64,000 nucleotides of DNA, from positions 124,001 through 188,000 of the forward strand of contig JBGAPK010000004.1 in NCBI GenBank assembly GCA_044221315.1. The letters are read 5' to 3'. Of this stretch, positions 41,594 through 49,362 are shown piece by piece. The notes under the pieces are model-generated. The model made no database searches and had not been told where the DNA came from. It worked only from the letters and a program-made list of their open reading frames with translations. Within the stretch, counting starts at the first letter, position 1. Each line of letters starts with the position of its first letter. The position numbers and the translations under genes are program-made. This DNA is from JAFEBO01 sp044221315 (GTDB taxonomy: Bacteria; Planctomycetota; Phycisphaerae; Phycisphaerales; UBA1924).

Positions 41594-43675
41594 TCAGTCC
41601 GTCGGATTACGCATGAGCTTCTTCAGGAATGGCGTGAGCAACAGAATGACCACGCCGGCGCCGATGCTGGTGACGACGAAGAGCATGAAGAAGTCCGCCT
41701 GGCCGCCGAACTTCCAGGGCAGACTGATCTTTCCCTTTTCGATGTCTTCTACTTGAGCCGCGATGAGTCCGCCTCCGAGGTTCGCGATAAAGCTCGAGAT
41801 AAACCAGATTCCCATCAGGAGGGAGACGAACTGGACCGGCGCCGCCTTGGTGACATACGACAGGCCGGTGGGCGAGAGACAGAGTTCTCCCACGGTGTGC
41901 CAGAAGTACATCACCAGCACGAAAACCATGCTCGCCTTCGCGGCATTCCCGACCGTCAAACGCCCGGCCCAAACCATGAACACGAAACCGAGCCCGAGGA
42001 AGATCAATCCAAGGGCAATCTTGACGGGTTGACTTGGATTGAGTTTCCGCTTGCCGAGCTGCGTCCAGATGACGGCGAACAGCGGGGCGAGGATGAAGAT
42101 AAGACCGGCATTAACGGATTGGAACCAAGTTGCCGGTACCTCCCATCCGAGCAGATGGCGGTCGGTATTCTGCTCCGTGAAAACATTGACACTCGAGCCG
42201 GCTTGTTCGAACGCCAGCCAGAAGAACGCGTTGAAGAACATGAATACGAAGATGGTGACGACGGGTCCACGATCCTCCGGCTTGTTCTTTGCGATGAATA
42301 TCACGCTCCATCCCAGAATGGCACCCGCTAGCACGACGGGGACCACGATGCGGAGCGATGCGCTTGCCTGAATGAAGCCCATCAGCTTCGCGAGTTGTCC
42401 AAGCATCCCGGCGTGATAGAGCGCACCAAATGCTGCCGCGGCGAAAACCGAGACGAAGAAGAATGCGACGGATGTCATGTTGGCATTCGTTCGGGGAGCT
42501 TCTCCGATTCCCTTCAGGAAGTAAGGCCTGCCGACCAGGTACAGAAGCAATCCGAAGATCATTCCGACGGCGGCGGCCGCAAATCCCCAGTGCCAGCCGA
42601 CTTTCTCGCCGAGCGTGCCGCACACAAAGGCACAAATGAAGGCACCGAGATTGATCCCCATGTAGAAAATCGTGAATGCACCGTCACGGCGAGGATCTCC
42701 CGGCCCGTACAGCTGCCCCACCATGACCGAAACGGTTGGCTTGAAGTGACCGGTCCCCAGCACGATGACGGCAAGACCGGCGATGAACAGACTCATGCCG
42801 GCGGCGTTGTGGGCGAGTTCGCCCACCCCGGACAAGCCAAGCACAATGTGGCCGAGAGAAATCAGCAGGCCGCCGATCACCATCGAGCGATGAGTCCCGA
42901 TGAGCTTGTCGGCGATGATGCCACCGAGAATCGGGAAGAGATACGCCAAGCCGGTGTACCAGCCGTACAGCGTGCTTGCCGCGCTCGTGGTCCAGAATCG
43001 ACCGGACGACACCGAATTAATGCCGATCGCTGCAACGAACGGCTGCTCTCCGGCTTCCAACTTGCTGTCGGGCTTCAGGTCAACCACGATGCTCGCGGGA
43101 CGGTCGTTGACGGTGAAATACGGGCGCATCTCCGACGAGGTGCGCACGATTCCAACCCGGATCTTAATCGGCTTGTCGGTGGGATTGGATATCTGGAACG
43201 CGGTGTTCTTGAGGTCAAAGGAGCCTCCCGGCTTGCCGCTCAGCACCACCGGGGCGTTGGCGTCCACCGAGTCGGGAACCCAGATTTCACTTTCGGGGTT
43301 CTTGGGGTCCTTCGCTCGGATCACACGACGAACAGAGAAAGGCGGCTTGCCCCCGGTTGTCTTCACTTCCGTTGGCGGCCTTGGCGCTTGATCGACGGCA
43401 ATCTGGAATTCCTGCGAGCGCGACGGCCCATCACTCTCTGTGATCACCCCTTTCGAGTCGACCTCGTTGATCTCGGTGATCTCAAACTGGTTTGTGTACA
43501 CACCCGTTCCGAGATCCCGGGCCGAAAAGACGGCGATCAAATACAGCACCAGCAGCCCGCGCATCCCGTAGTAGCTAAACCTTTCCCACATCTCCACTGC
43601 GAAGAGCAGGAAGAGACCGACGGGATGGCCGAGGAGCGTGGCCTGGGATCGAACGGGGGCGGCGGGTTGGTTCAT
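41594..43675 (-). CDS. POT family peptide/proton symporter with a large extra domain
   Basis: A 693-aa transporter of di- and tripeptides. MWERFSYYGMRGLLVLYL is the POT signature in helix 1, GHRSMVIGG-type and FTIFYMGINLGAF stretches follow, and FEQAGSSVNVFTEQ carries the later conserved helix. A typical POT protein is about 500 aa. Here residues about 51-229, between helix 1 and helix 2, form a soluble, probably outward-facing insertion rich in beta-strands. The proton-coupling ExxER motif of helix 1 is seen as EMWERF. Substrate is inferred from the family. Confidence 0.88.
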   Translation of the reverse strand: MNQPAAPVRSQATLLGHPVGLFLLFAVEMWERFSYYGMRGLLVLYLIAVFSARDLGTGVYTNQFEITEINEVDSKGVITESDGPSRSQEFQIAVDQAPRPPTEVKTTGGKPPFSVRRVIRAKDPKNPESEIWVPDSVDANAPVVLSGKPGGSFDLKNTAFQISNPTDKPIKIRVGIVRTSSEMRPYFTVNDRPASIVVDLKPDSKLEAGEQPFVAAIGINSVSSGRFWTTSAASTLYGWYTGLAYLFPILGGIIADKLIGTHRSMVIGGLLISLGHIVLGLSGVGELAHNAAGMSLFIAGLAVIVLGTGHFKPTVSVMVGQLYGPGDPRRDGAFTIFYMGINLGAFICAFVCGTLGEKVGWHWGFAAAAVGMIFGLLLYLVGRPYFLKGIGEAPRTNANMTSVAFFFVSVFAAAAFGALYHAGMLGQLAKLMGFIQASASLRIVVPVVLAGAILGWSVIFIAKNKPEDRGPVVTIFVFMFFNAFFWLAFEQAGSSVNVFTEQNTDRHLLGWEVPATWFQSVNAGLIFILAPLFAVIWTQLGKRKLNPSQPVKIALGLIFLGLGFVFMVWAGRLTVGNAAKASMVFVLVMYFWHTVGELCLSPTGLSYVTKAAPVQFVSLLMGIWFISSFIANLGGGLIAAQVEDIEKGKISLPWKFGGQADFFMLFVVTSIGAGVVILLLTPFLKKLMRNPTD

Positions 43676-43734
43676 ACAGGAGGAAATGTAGCAAATCGTC
43701 CCCGGACAATCGCCGCCCCGGCGTCGACCGGTGG

Positions 43735-44193
43735 TCAGTTGACCAGCTCACCCTGGCTGAGATCGACCCGGTTCATCACGTTTCCCATCACGATTCTGGC
43801 CGAGGCGCCGTCAAGCCGGCCGCGATATCGGACACTGGCTCCCGGGGCGAGTGTGTGCGGGGCTTTCATGAGCACCACGACGGAATACGCCGACAGCCCG
43901 CTGCCGTACTCAAAGGTCACCGTCTGGCCTTCGACGGACGTCACCTGCCCGGTCCAGCCGGAGGAGGAGACCATGCACCCGACGAGCGTCTGGAACTCGG
44001 AACGCAGCTCTTCCTTGCGGCTGCTCACCATGCCGATGAGTTCCGGCGCGGAGATCAACTCGGGAATCTCGCAATCCGAGACCGGCGCCGGACTCGAAGG
44101 AGTTGGCGACGCCTTCATCTTCATGCCTTGCGCGATTCCCCCGGCAACGACGACGACAAGTCCTATCGCAATGACGATTCCGATCGGCTTCAT
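43735..44193 (-). CDS. membrane-anchored OB-fold-like hypothetical protein
   Basis: A 152-aa protein with one N-terminal membrane segment (IGIVIAIGLVVVVAGGIA), a Pro/Ser linker and a C-terminal domain of about 75 residues with GQVTSVEGQTVTFEYG and VRYRGRLDGASARIV. The latter pattern resembles tRNA_anti-like OB-fold proteins, which bind small ligands or nucleic acid. Two Cys residues (in VSDCEIP and VGCMVSS) could form a disulfide outside the membrane. GGAGG precedes the ATG at 44193. The function is unknown. Confidence 0.6.
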   Translation of the reverse strand: MKPIGIVIAIGLVVVVAGGIAQGMKMKASPTPSSPAPVSDCEIPELISAPELIGMVSSRKEELRSEFQTLVGCMVSSSGWTGQVTSVEGQTVTFEYGSGLSAYSVVVLMKAPHTLAPGASVRYRGRLDGASARIVMGNVMNRVDLSQGELVN

Positions 44194-44278
44194 GCGCGAA
44201 CCTCCACGCGATGAAAATAACGAATACGCAGCCGCCCCGCAAGGCCCCGAAGCCAACGGCGGGATGTGCAAACGGAAC

Positions 44279-44307
44279 GAGCCCGGCGCTGGGGATGCGC
44301 CGGGCTC
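44279..44307 (-). terminator. hairpin downstream of the second PEP-CTERM gene
   Basis: GAGCCCGGCGC and GCGCCGGGCTC pair perfectly over 11 bp with a 7-base loop. On the minus strand it is followed by GTTCCGTTTG, only a weak T-run. It is 31 bp past the stop and similar in style to the hairpin after the first PEP-CTERM gene. Confidence 0.6.
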
Positions 44308-44338
44308 GCGAAGGGTTTGGATTCAGGGATTGCGGAGA

Positions 44339-45007
44339 TCAGGACCGGCGCCGGCGGGCGAAGCAGAGACCGCCGAGGCCGGCCAGGGCGAGCGAGCCGG
44401 GAGCGGGGACCCGCATGCTGAAGACCAGCATCTCGCCGTCGCCCGAGCCGCCGCGGAGCGGGTCGGCGTCGCCGGGAGCGCTGTACCACATCCACTTGGC
44501 CGCTGTCGTGATGCCGGGAACGGTGCCCCACGGGTCGGTTCCGTTGGCTTCGCCGACAAACGGGATTTCCCACAGGTTGAACGCATCCGCGTTGGCCACG
44601 TGCGCCGCCATCTCAATGAGGTCGGGGTGCTGGTCGCCGTCGCCACGATTGATGTTGGTGTGATAGACGAGCCAGGCCGGGTCGCCCGAGTGAAGCGAGT
44701 TGTTGAACTGGTCGTAGACCTGGGCGAGGACACCCTGCGCCACCGAATCATCCGACCACGCGGCGATGTAAACGCGATCGCCGGCGTTGAACTGGTAGGT
44801 CTCGGGAAGCGACCAGTTGTAGGTGCCGGGATTGCCGCCCGAGCCGAGTTCGTTGCCGCCGTGGAAGGTAAACGTCGTGCCGACGCTGGAATAAAGGGCG
44901 TAGTGATTGTCGGCGGTGATGCTCATGAAGAGCGTCTCGGCATTGGCCGAGGACGCGACGCCGACGCAGGTGAGCAGGGCCGCAATTCCGAGCTGGGTCA
45001 TCTTCAT
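44339..45007 (-). CDS. PEP-CTERM sorting domain protein
   Basis: A 222-aa secreted protein. A signal peptide (MKMTQLGIAALLTCVGVASSANA) is followed by an aromatic, Asn/Asp/Gly-rich body, and the tail reads VPAPGSLALAGLGGL, then CFARRRRS. The tail matches the first PEP-CTERM protein of the window (PAPGS plus terminal RRRR). The body contains WKMW-like and SDDSVAQGVLAQVYDQFNN stretches but no catalytic motif was recognised. It probably is a surface or matrix protein. Confidence 0.87.
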   Translation of the reverse strand: MKMTQLGIAALLTCVGVASSANAETLFMSITADNHYALYSSVGTTFTFHGGNELGSGGNPGTYNWSLPETYQFNAGDRVYIAAWSDDSVAQGVLAQVYDQFNNSLHSGDPAWLVYHTNINRGDGDQHPDLIEMAAHVANADAFNLWEIPFVGEANGTDPWGTVPGITTAAKWMWYSAPGDADPLRGGSGDGEMLVFSMRVPAPGSLALAGLGGLCFARRRRS

Positions 45008-45195
45008 CTCTCGTTCTCCTCTTTGCGTTCAGACAGGCTGTTGAACGTAAAGCATGCCCGCGCTGGCGGGTCGCGGCCTTCAAAGCAACGCGTTGCGCGA
45101 TTGGGCGGCGATGCGATGGCGGTACAGACTGCTCACCCGGCACGGACCGCGCCTTATCGGGACCGGGGAATTCGAGAGACGGCCCGATCGGAGAC

Positions 45196-46398
45196 TTACC
45201 GGGCGGGAGCCGGAGTGTGCGGCACGGGCGACGAAGAGAAAAGCCCGGACTTGACGCCCGCGAGCGCCAGCAGCAATTCGCGCCGGCTCCACTTCATGCG
45301 GCACGCAAGCGGCAGGGCAATATCGCGGATCGGCGCCAGCCAGAAGTAGTCCGATTGAAACCACGGTGTCAGGGCGCGTGACACTCGTGAGTAGTAGCCG
45401 ACCTGGCTTGCTCTCTCTCGGCTGAAGTGCTTCAGGGCCGACCCGAGCGGTTCGCCCGACGCGAGTGCGCCCGCCAGCAGCGAGGCGTCGAGCAGTCCGA
45501 GATTCGCGCCCTGGCCGAGTTGGGGGCTCATCGCGTGCGCGGCGTCTCCGATCCACACGGCACGCCCGCGATGCATCGGCTTGAGCACCAGGTCGAAGTA
45601 CGGGGCGTAGATCAATTGGTCGAGCGAATCGATCTGCGCAAGAAGCGGATCTGCGATCGGCGTCAGTGCACGCACGGCGCTCTTCCACGCCTCCAATTCC
45701 CCGGCACGAACGGCGGCTACCCGGTCCGCCCGAACGCTCCAGAACATGCTGACGAGTTCGGGTCCCTCGCGGTCTTTGAGACGGCCCGAAGGCAGGAAGC
45801 CGACCATGCGGCGCGTGTCGGCATAGACCTGGCGAAGCACGTGGGGATCGAGCGAGGAAGGCAACTCGCCGACGAACCAGAGCGCACCCCACGGGTAGGG
45901 CCTGGCGGCAACTCCGGGACGAAGACGTGACCGTGCTCCGTCCGCGAGCACGGCAAGATCAAAGCCCCCGAGACGTGCCCCGCGCTCGGTCACGAGCACG
46001 ACACCCTCCGACTCCGCCATGCCGGCGATGTCGGTACCCGCCGTGATGGTTGCGCCGGAGTCCAGTGCGGCGGCGAGAAGCGCCTCGAAGAGCATGCCCC
46101 GATGCACACCGAGGCCAAACCCGCCCCCGGAAAGGTCGGCGTACTTCGCGTCGAGCACAAGACGATTCGAAGCGGTCCGTCCTTCGAGGCGAGTGATTAC
46201 GCTGCCGCAGGACAGGACGCGTTCGAGCACGCCGATCTGACCGAGCACGGCCATGCCGCTCGGCTGAAGGAGCAGCCCGGCGCCGGGGTTTCCGAGAGTG
46301 GGCAAACGCTCGAAGATCTCGCACCGGTGACCAGACTTGCACAAGAGTGCCGCGGCGGCAAGCCCTGCAATCCCCGCTCCCACGATCGCGATCTGCAA
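45196..46398 (-). CDS. FAD-dependent monooxygenase
   Basis: A 400-aa group A flavoprotein hydroxylase-like protein. The N-terminal IVGAGIAGLAAAALL is the ADP-binding GxGxxG, followed by a GNPGAGLLLQPSG loop. LAVLADGARSRLRPG is the DG motif, and VWIGDAAHAMSPQLGQGANLGLLDA is the FAD-binding GD motif. It should hydroxylate an aromatic or polyketide-like compound using NAD(P)H and oxygen. The gene is divergent from ndk. The substrate is unknown, and the active-site fold does not point to a known pathway. Confidence 0.87.
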   Translation of the reverse strand: MQIAIVGAGIAGLAAAALLCKSGHRCEIFERLPTLGNPGAGLLLQPSGMAVLGQIGVLERVLSCGSVITRLEGRTASNRLVLDAKYADLSGGGFGLGVHRGMLFEALLAAALDSGATITAGTDIAGMAESEGVVLVTERGARLGGFDLAVLADGARSRLRPGVAARPYPWGALWFVGELPSSLDPHVLRQVYADTRRMVGFLPSGRLKDREGPELVSMFWSVRADRVAAVRAGELEAWKSAVRALTPIADPLLAQIDSLDQLIYAPYFDLVLKPMHRGRAVWIGDAAHAMSPQLGQGANLGLLDASLLAGALASGEPLGSALKHFSRERASQVGYYSRVSRALTPWFQSDYFWLAPIRDIALPLACRMKWSRRELLLALAGVKSGLFSSSPVPHTPAPAR

Positions 46399-46472
46399 TT
46401 CAGACTTCTCCGGGAAGGCGAACCTGCCGCTCTTACGGCTACTATTGGCCCCAAATTACCGAGGAGTATTCG

Positions 46473-46943
46473 ATGGAAACCACGCTCATTATCTTCAAGC
46501 CCGACGCCGTCCAGCGCGGACTGACCGGTCGCATCCTGAGCCGCTTCGAGGACAAGGGGCTTCAGGTCGTCGGCCTCAAGCTCATGCAGATCAGCCAGCA
46601 GCTCGCGGCGACCCACTACGAGGCGCACAAGACCAAGCCGTTCTACACCGGCCTGGTTCGTTTCATGACCAGCTCGCCGGTCGTCGTTCTGGCCGTCCGC
46701 GGCAATGGAGCGATCGGCATCGCCCGCAACATGATGGGCGCGACCTTCGGAAGCAAGGCGAACCCGGGGACCATCCGCGGCGATTTCGGCGTCAGCAACT
46801 CGTTCAATCTCATTCACGGCTCGGACAGCCCGGAAGCCGCGGAGCGCGAACTCAAGCTTTTCTTCCAGCCGGGCGAAGTCCTCAACTGGAACCGGGCGCA
46901 GGAAGCCTGGGTCTACGACATGTCCGGCGGCAAGGCCGAGTGA
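46473..46943 (+). CDS. ndk: nucleoside diphosphate kinase
   Basis: A 156-aa enzyme that moves the gamma-phosphate between nucleoside triphosphates and diphosphates. The phosphorylated His is H115 in NLIHGSDSP. TLIIFKPDAVQRGLTGRIL is the standard start and FFQPGEVLNW the standard end; the tail YDMSGGKAE is a short extension. GAGGAG lies a few bases before the ATG at 46473. A terminator follows at 46967. Confidence 0.97.
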   Translation: METTLIIFKPDAVQRGLTGRILSRFEDKGLQVVGLKLMQISQQLAATHYEAHKTKPFYTGLVRFMTSSPVVVLAVRGNGAIGIARNMMGATFGSKANPGTIRGDFGVSNSFNLIHGSDSPEAAERELKLFFQPGEVLNWNRAQEAWVYDMSGGKAE

Positions 46944-46966
46944 CAATCGACGGATCGCGAAAGAAG

Positions 46967-46998
46967 AAGGGAGACCTCGCGGTCTCCCTTTGTCGTTT
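46967..46998 (+). terminator. rho-independent terminator of ndk
   Basis: AAGGGAGACC, loop TCGC, GGTCTCCCTT: a perfect 10-bp stem followed by TGTCGTTTT. It also lies just past the end of csrA on the other strand. Confidence 0.82.
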
Positions 46999-47015
46999 TG
47001 GACTGAGTCGGCCGA

Positions 47016-47234
47016 TCAGGCGCCTGCCGCGGGACGAATGGTCCCGACGACCGAGGGTTCCTGGGTAGCGATCTGCTCGGCGATCTCGCGCCGATGAATT
47101 TCGACCTCGCGCGGGAAGTCGAAGGCGACGCGAACGCGTTCGCCTTTGATTGAGGCGATGCGCACCACGCCGAGCGGATTGCGCGGATCACCGATCACGA
47201 TTTCCTCACCCTCACGGCGCGTAATGACCAGCAT
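47016..47234 (-). CDS. csrA: carbon storage regulator CsrA
   Basis: A 72-aa RNA-binding protein that represses or activates translation by binding GGA motifs near start codons. MLVITRREGEEIVIGD is near-identical to the family N-terminus, IKGERVRVAFDFPREVEIHRREI is the RNA-binding edge with the key Arg, and the tail is a Gly/Ala-rich extension. Length is normal. A GGGAG motif lies close to its own start, which could allow autoregulation. CsrA partners such as FliW are not in the window. Confidence 0.95.
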   Translation of the reverse strand: MLVITRREGEEIVIGDPRNPLGVVRIASIKGERVRVAFDFPREVEIHRREIAEQIATQEPSVVGTIRPAAGA

Positions 47235-47431
47235 TCGACCACTCCCTGGCCTCGGCGGTCCGACTTGGGAACGCCAACTCCACCAAACGCGATGGCCTCC
47301 ACCGTGAGGCCGTTCGATCCACCGGAGCAATGGTATACCAGAAAGAGGCTGCTTCCGAAAGCGCCTTCCCAAGGAATTCCGAGTCTTGTCCGACTTCCAA
47401 GCGGCTTCCCGGACGGGATTTACGCCAACTC

Positions 47432-47695
47432 TCAGTCATGCGCGAGGGCCCGGACCGCCTGCACCTCTGGAACATGGGCCTTGAGGTTGCGTTCGATGCC
47501 CATCTGAAGGGTCATCCGGCTGGACGGGCAACCCACGCATGCCCCGTGGAGCCGCACTTCGACCGTTCCGTCCGGGGTGATATCAACGAACTCGACGTCT
47601 CCGCCGTCGGACTGCACCGCTGGTCTGATAAGGCTGATCACCTTTGCCACTCTGTCGCGGACGGAGCCGGGATTGGCGACGGGGCTGTTGCTCAC
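47432..47695 (-). CDS. NifU-like C-terminal domain iron-sulfur scaffold protein
   Basis: An 87-aa (or slightly longer) protein with the NfuA/NifU C-terminal fold. RPAVQSDGGDVEFVDITPDG, LHGACVGCPSSRMTLQMGIE and the tail VPEVQAV are all consensus. The CVGC pair binds a [4Fe-4S] cluster that is passed to other enzymes. The GTG at 47695 is preferred because upstream ATG starts (47779, 47767) would overlap the start of the divergent lipoprotein gene and encode no conserved residues. It is a stand-alone domain, not fused to IscU. Confidence 0.88.
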   Translation of the reverse strand: MSNSPVANPGSVRDRVAKVISLIRPAVQSDGGDVEFVDITPDGTVEVRLHGACVGCPSSRMTLQMGIERNLKAHVPEVQAVRALAHD

Positions 47696-47765
47696 CGGAA
47701 AAGTGTAGGTAGGTCCGGGGCCGGTGTGAATATGCAGGCGCGGGCAAAACCGTAAACTCTGCTCC

Positions 47766-49316
47766 ATGAACGCGGTCATTTGTCACTTTGCGTCCCGCTT
47801 CCTCGCTGTGCTGTTCGTCGGGCTCCTCGCCGTCACGGGGTGCAGTTCTTCATCCGCCCAGAGGATCCAGCGCGAGCCGCTCACGGTTCTGCGGGATCCG
47901 CAGCGCCCGCTGACCGAGCGAGAGTCGGCGATTGACAGCGCGTGGCGGCAGGCTCAGAAATCGCCGGCCGACAAGGCGCGGGTGCGCGGAGCGTTCAAGG
48001 ACATGATCTGGTCCGCCCAGGTCCCGACGGCGATGCGCAAGCGCATGTACGACTACCTCGCGAACGACTCGGATCCGGCGGGCGTTGAAGACACCCGCGC
48101 GATGACGCGGCTCATGCTTCCGCGCGAGCCCAGCCGCGAGATGGTGCTTGTGCTGTGCCAGACCGCGGCGGCCAAGCAATGGACCGACTGCATCCCGGCG
48201 TTGATCCGCAGTTACTCCCGCAGCGTGCCGCTGGTGAAGAACGAGGACAGGGCGGAACGGATCGCGCTGGTCCGGCTCAGCGGCGACCGGCCGCTCGTCG
48301 AGACTGTCTTCGCGGTCTTCCTCAATCCTCCGGAAGAAGACCCGGATTCGCCGGCCGATTTTCGGGCGCGGACCCGGGCGGATGCGTACGAAGTGCTCGG
48401 CAAGCTCGACGTCACCGGCGAGTACCGCCGGAGATTGCTGGAAGATCCGTCCCTGGCGAGCAGCAAGGACGACATCGTCGGTCTGCTCCGGCGCACAGTG
48501 GCGGAGCTCAAAGTGATCCCGGTGACCGGCGAGGAACTGCGCTGGCTGGAGCGGTTGGCCGATCCAAAGAACGCCCGCAACCTTGCGTGGTGGACCCAGT
48601 GCCAGGCGATCGTTGCGCAGCTTCCGCCCGAGAAGCTCGAGGGCCTGCACCTCAGGCATATCGAGGCGGTGCGGATCGCCTCGGTTTACCAGCCGGACCT
48701 GCTTGCCAAGAGCCGTTCGGAGTTTTTGCAGGAACTGACGGCGCTCGTGGAATCCCGAAAGACCGTGCAGAGGTCCAATGAAGCGCAGGGCATTGTGAGG
48801 GCGGCGAAAGAACAACTGCCGTTCCACGAGCCGAAACTGGCGTGGGCGGATTTCCTGACGATCTTCCTTCTTGACCGCGGAATCCACCAGCGGGAATTCC
48901 TGGAGCGTCTGTACATCTACGCCGGGCTGGACAAAGACGATCCGACCACCGAGTACGGCGGACTGCTTCTGACGCTGCACAACGTCGGAGACGGCACGGC
49001 CCCCACCGACACACCCGGCAGGATCGTGGCATGGCTCTTTCCGCCCAGGCCGGGTCAGCGGATGAATGATCAGGAGTTCATCGCGCCCGAGGAGATGATC
49101 CTCTCCGGCGACCGGGCCCTGGCCCATTTTCACTTTCACGTCAATCGGGCGAGGAACTCGGAAGTCGCCGGTCCGTCCAGCGCAGACCTGGACTACGCGA
49201 CCCGCTCCGGACGCTCCTGCGTTGTCTTCACAAGCGTGTCTTCCGATGAACTGGATGTGGACTATTACCAGCCGGACGGCGTGGTGATCGACCTGGGCTG
49301 CGTGGCGAAGAAGTGA
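47766..49316 (+). CDS. hypothetical lipoprotein with helical repeats
   Basis: A 516-aa exported protein. The signal peptide ends in the lipobox LAVTGC at residue 26, so the mature protein is probably lipid-anchored. The body is mostly helical and Arg/Leu/Asp-rich, with repeats of 30-40 residues that resemble HEAT-like units (for example VETVFAVFLNPP, YEVLGKLDVTGEYRRRLL). The C-terminal 100 residues are beta-rich. No catalytic motif was recognised. It is 46 bp upstream of hrpA, so the two may be co-transcribed. Confidence 0.7.
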   Translation: MNAVICHFASRFLAVLFVGLLAVTGCSSSSAQRIQREPLTVLRDPQRPLTERESAIDSAWRQAQKSPADKARVRGAFKDMIWSAQVPTAMRKRMYDYLANDSDPAGVEDTRAMTRLMLPREPSREMVLVLCQTAAAKQWTDCIPALIRSYSRSVPLVKNEDRAERIALVRLSGDRPLVETVFAVFLNPPEEDPDSPADFRARTRADAYEVLGKLDVTGEYRRRLLEDPSLASSKDDIVGLLRRTVAELKVIPVTGEELRWLERLADPKNARNLAWWTQCQAIVAQLPPEKLEGLHLRHIEAVRIASVYQPDLLAKSRSEFLQELTALVESRKTVQRSNEAQGIVRAAKEQLPFHEPKLAWADFLTIFLLDRGIHQREFLERLYIYAGLDKDDPTTEYGGLLLTLHNVGDGTAPTDTPGRIVAWLFPPRPGQRMNDQEFIAPEEMILSGDRALAHFHFHVNRARNSEVAGPSSADLDYATRSGRSCVVFTSVSSDELDVDYYQPDGVVIDLGCVAKK

Positions 49317-49362
49317 TCCGGCGAGCACGCGGGCGTGCAACGATCCAGCCCTGCCGCACGCC

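Noticed and set aside
37781..42331. A very long open frame on the plus strand across top6B, M48, aquaporin and part of the POT gene
   Set aside because: It is antisense to four well-supported genes and has no recognisable domain. Long antisense frames are expected in high-GC DNA with this codon use.
42395..45349. A 984-codon open frame on the plus strand
   Set aside because: It runs antisense through the POT, OB-fold-like and PEP-CTERM genes and has no domain or ribosome site.
47696..47779. ATG starts of the NifU-like gene at 47767 and 47779
   Set aside because: They would overlap the start of the divergent lipoprotein gene and encode residues without family similarity; the GTG at 47695 is more economical.
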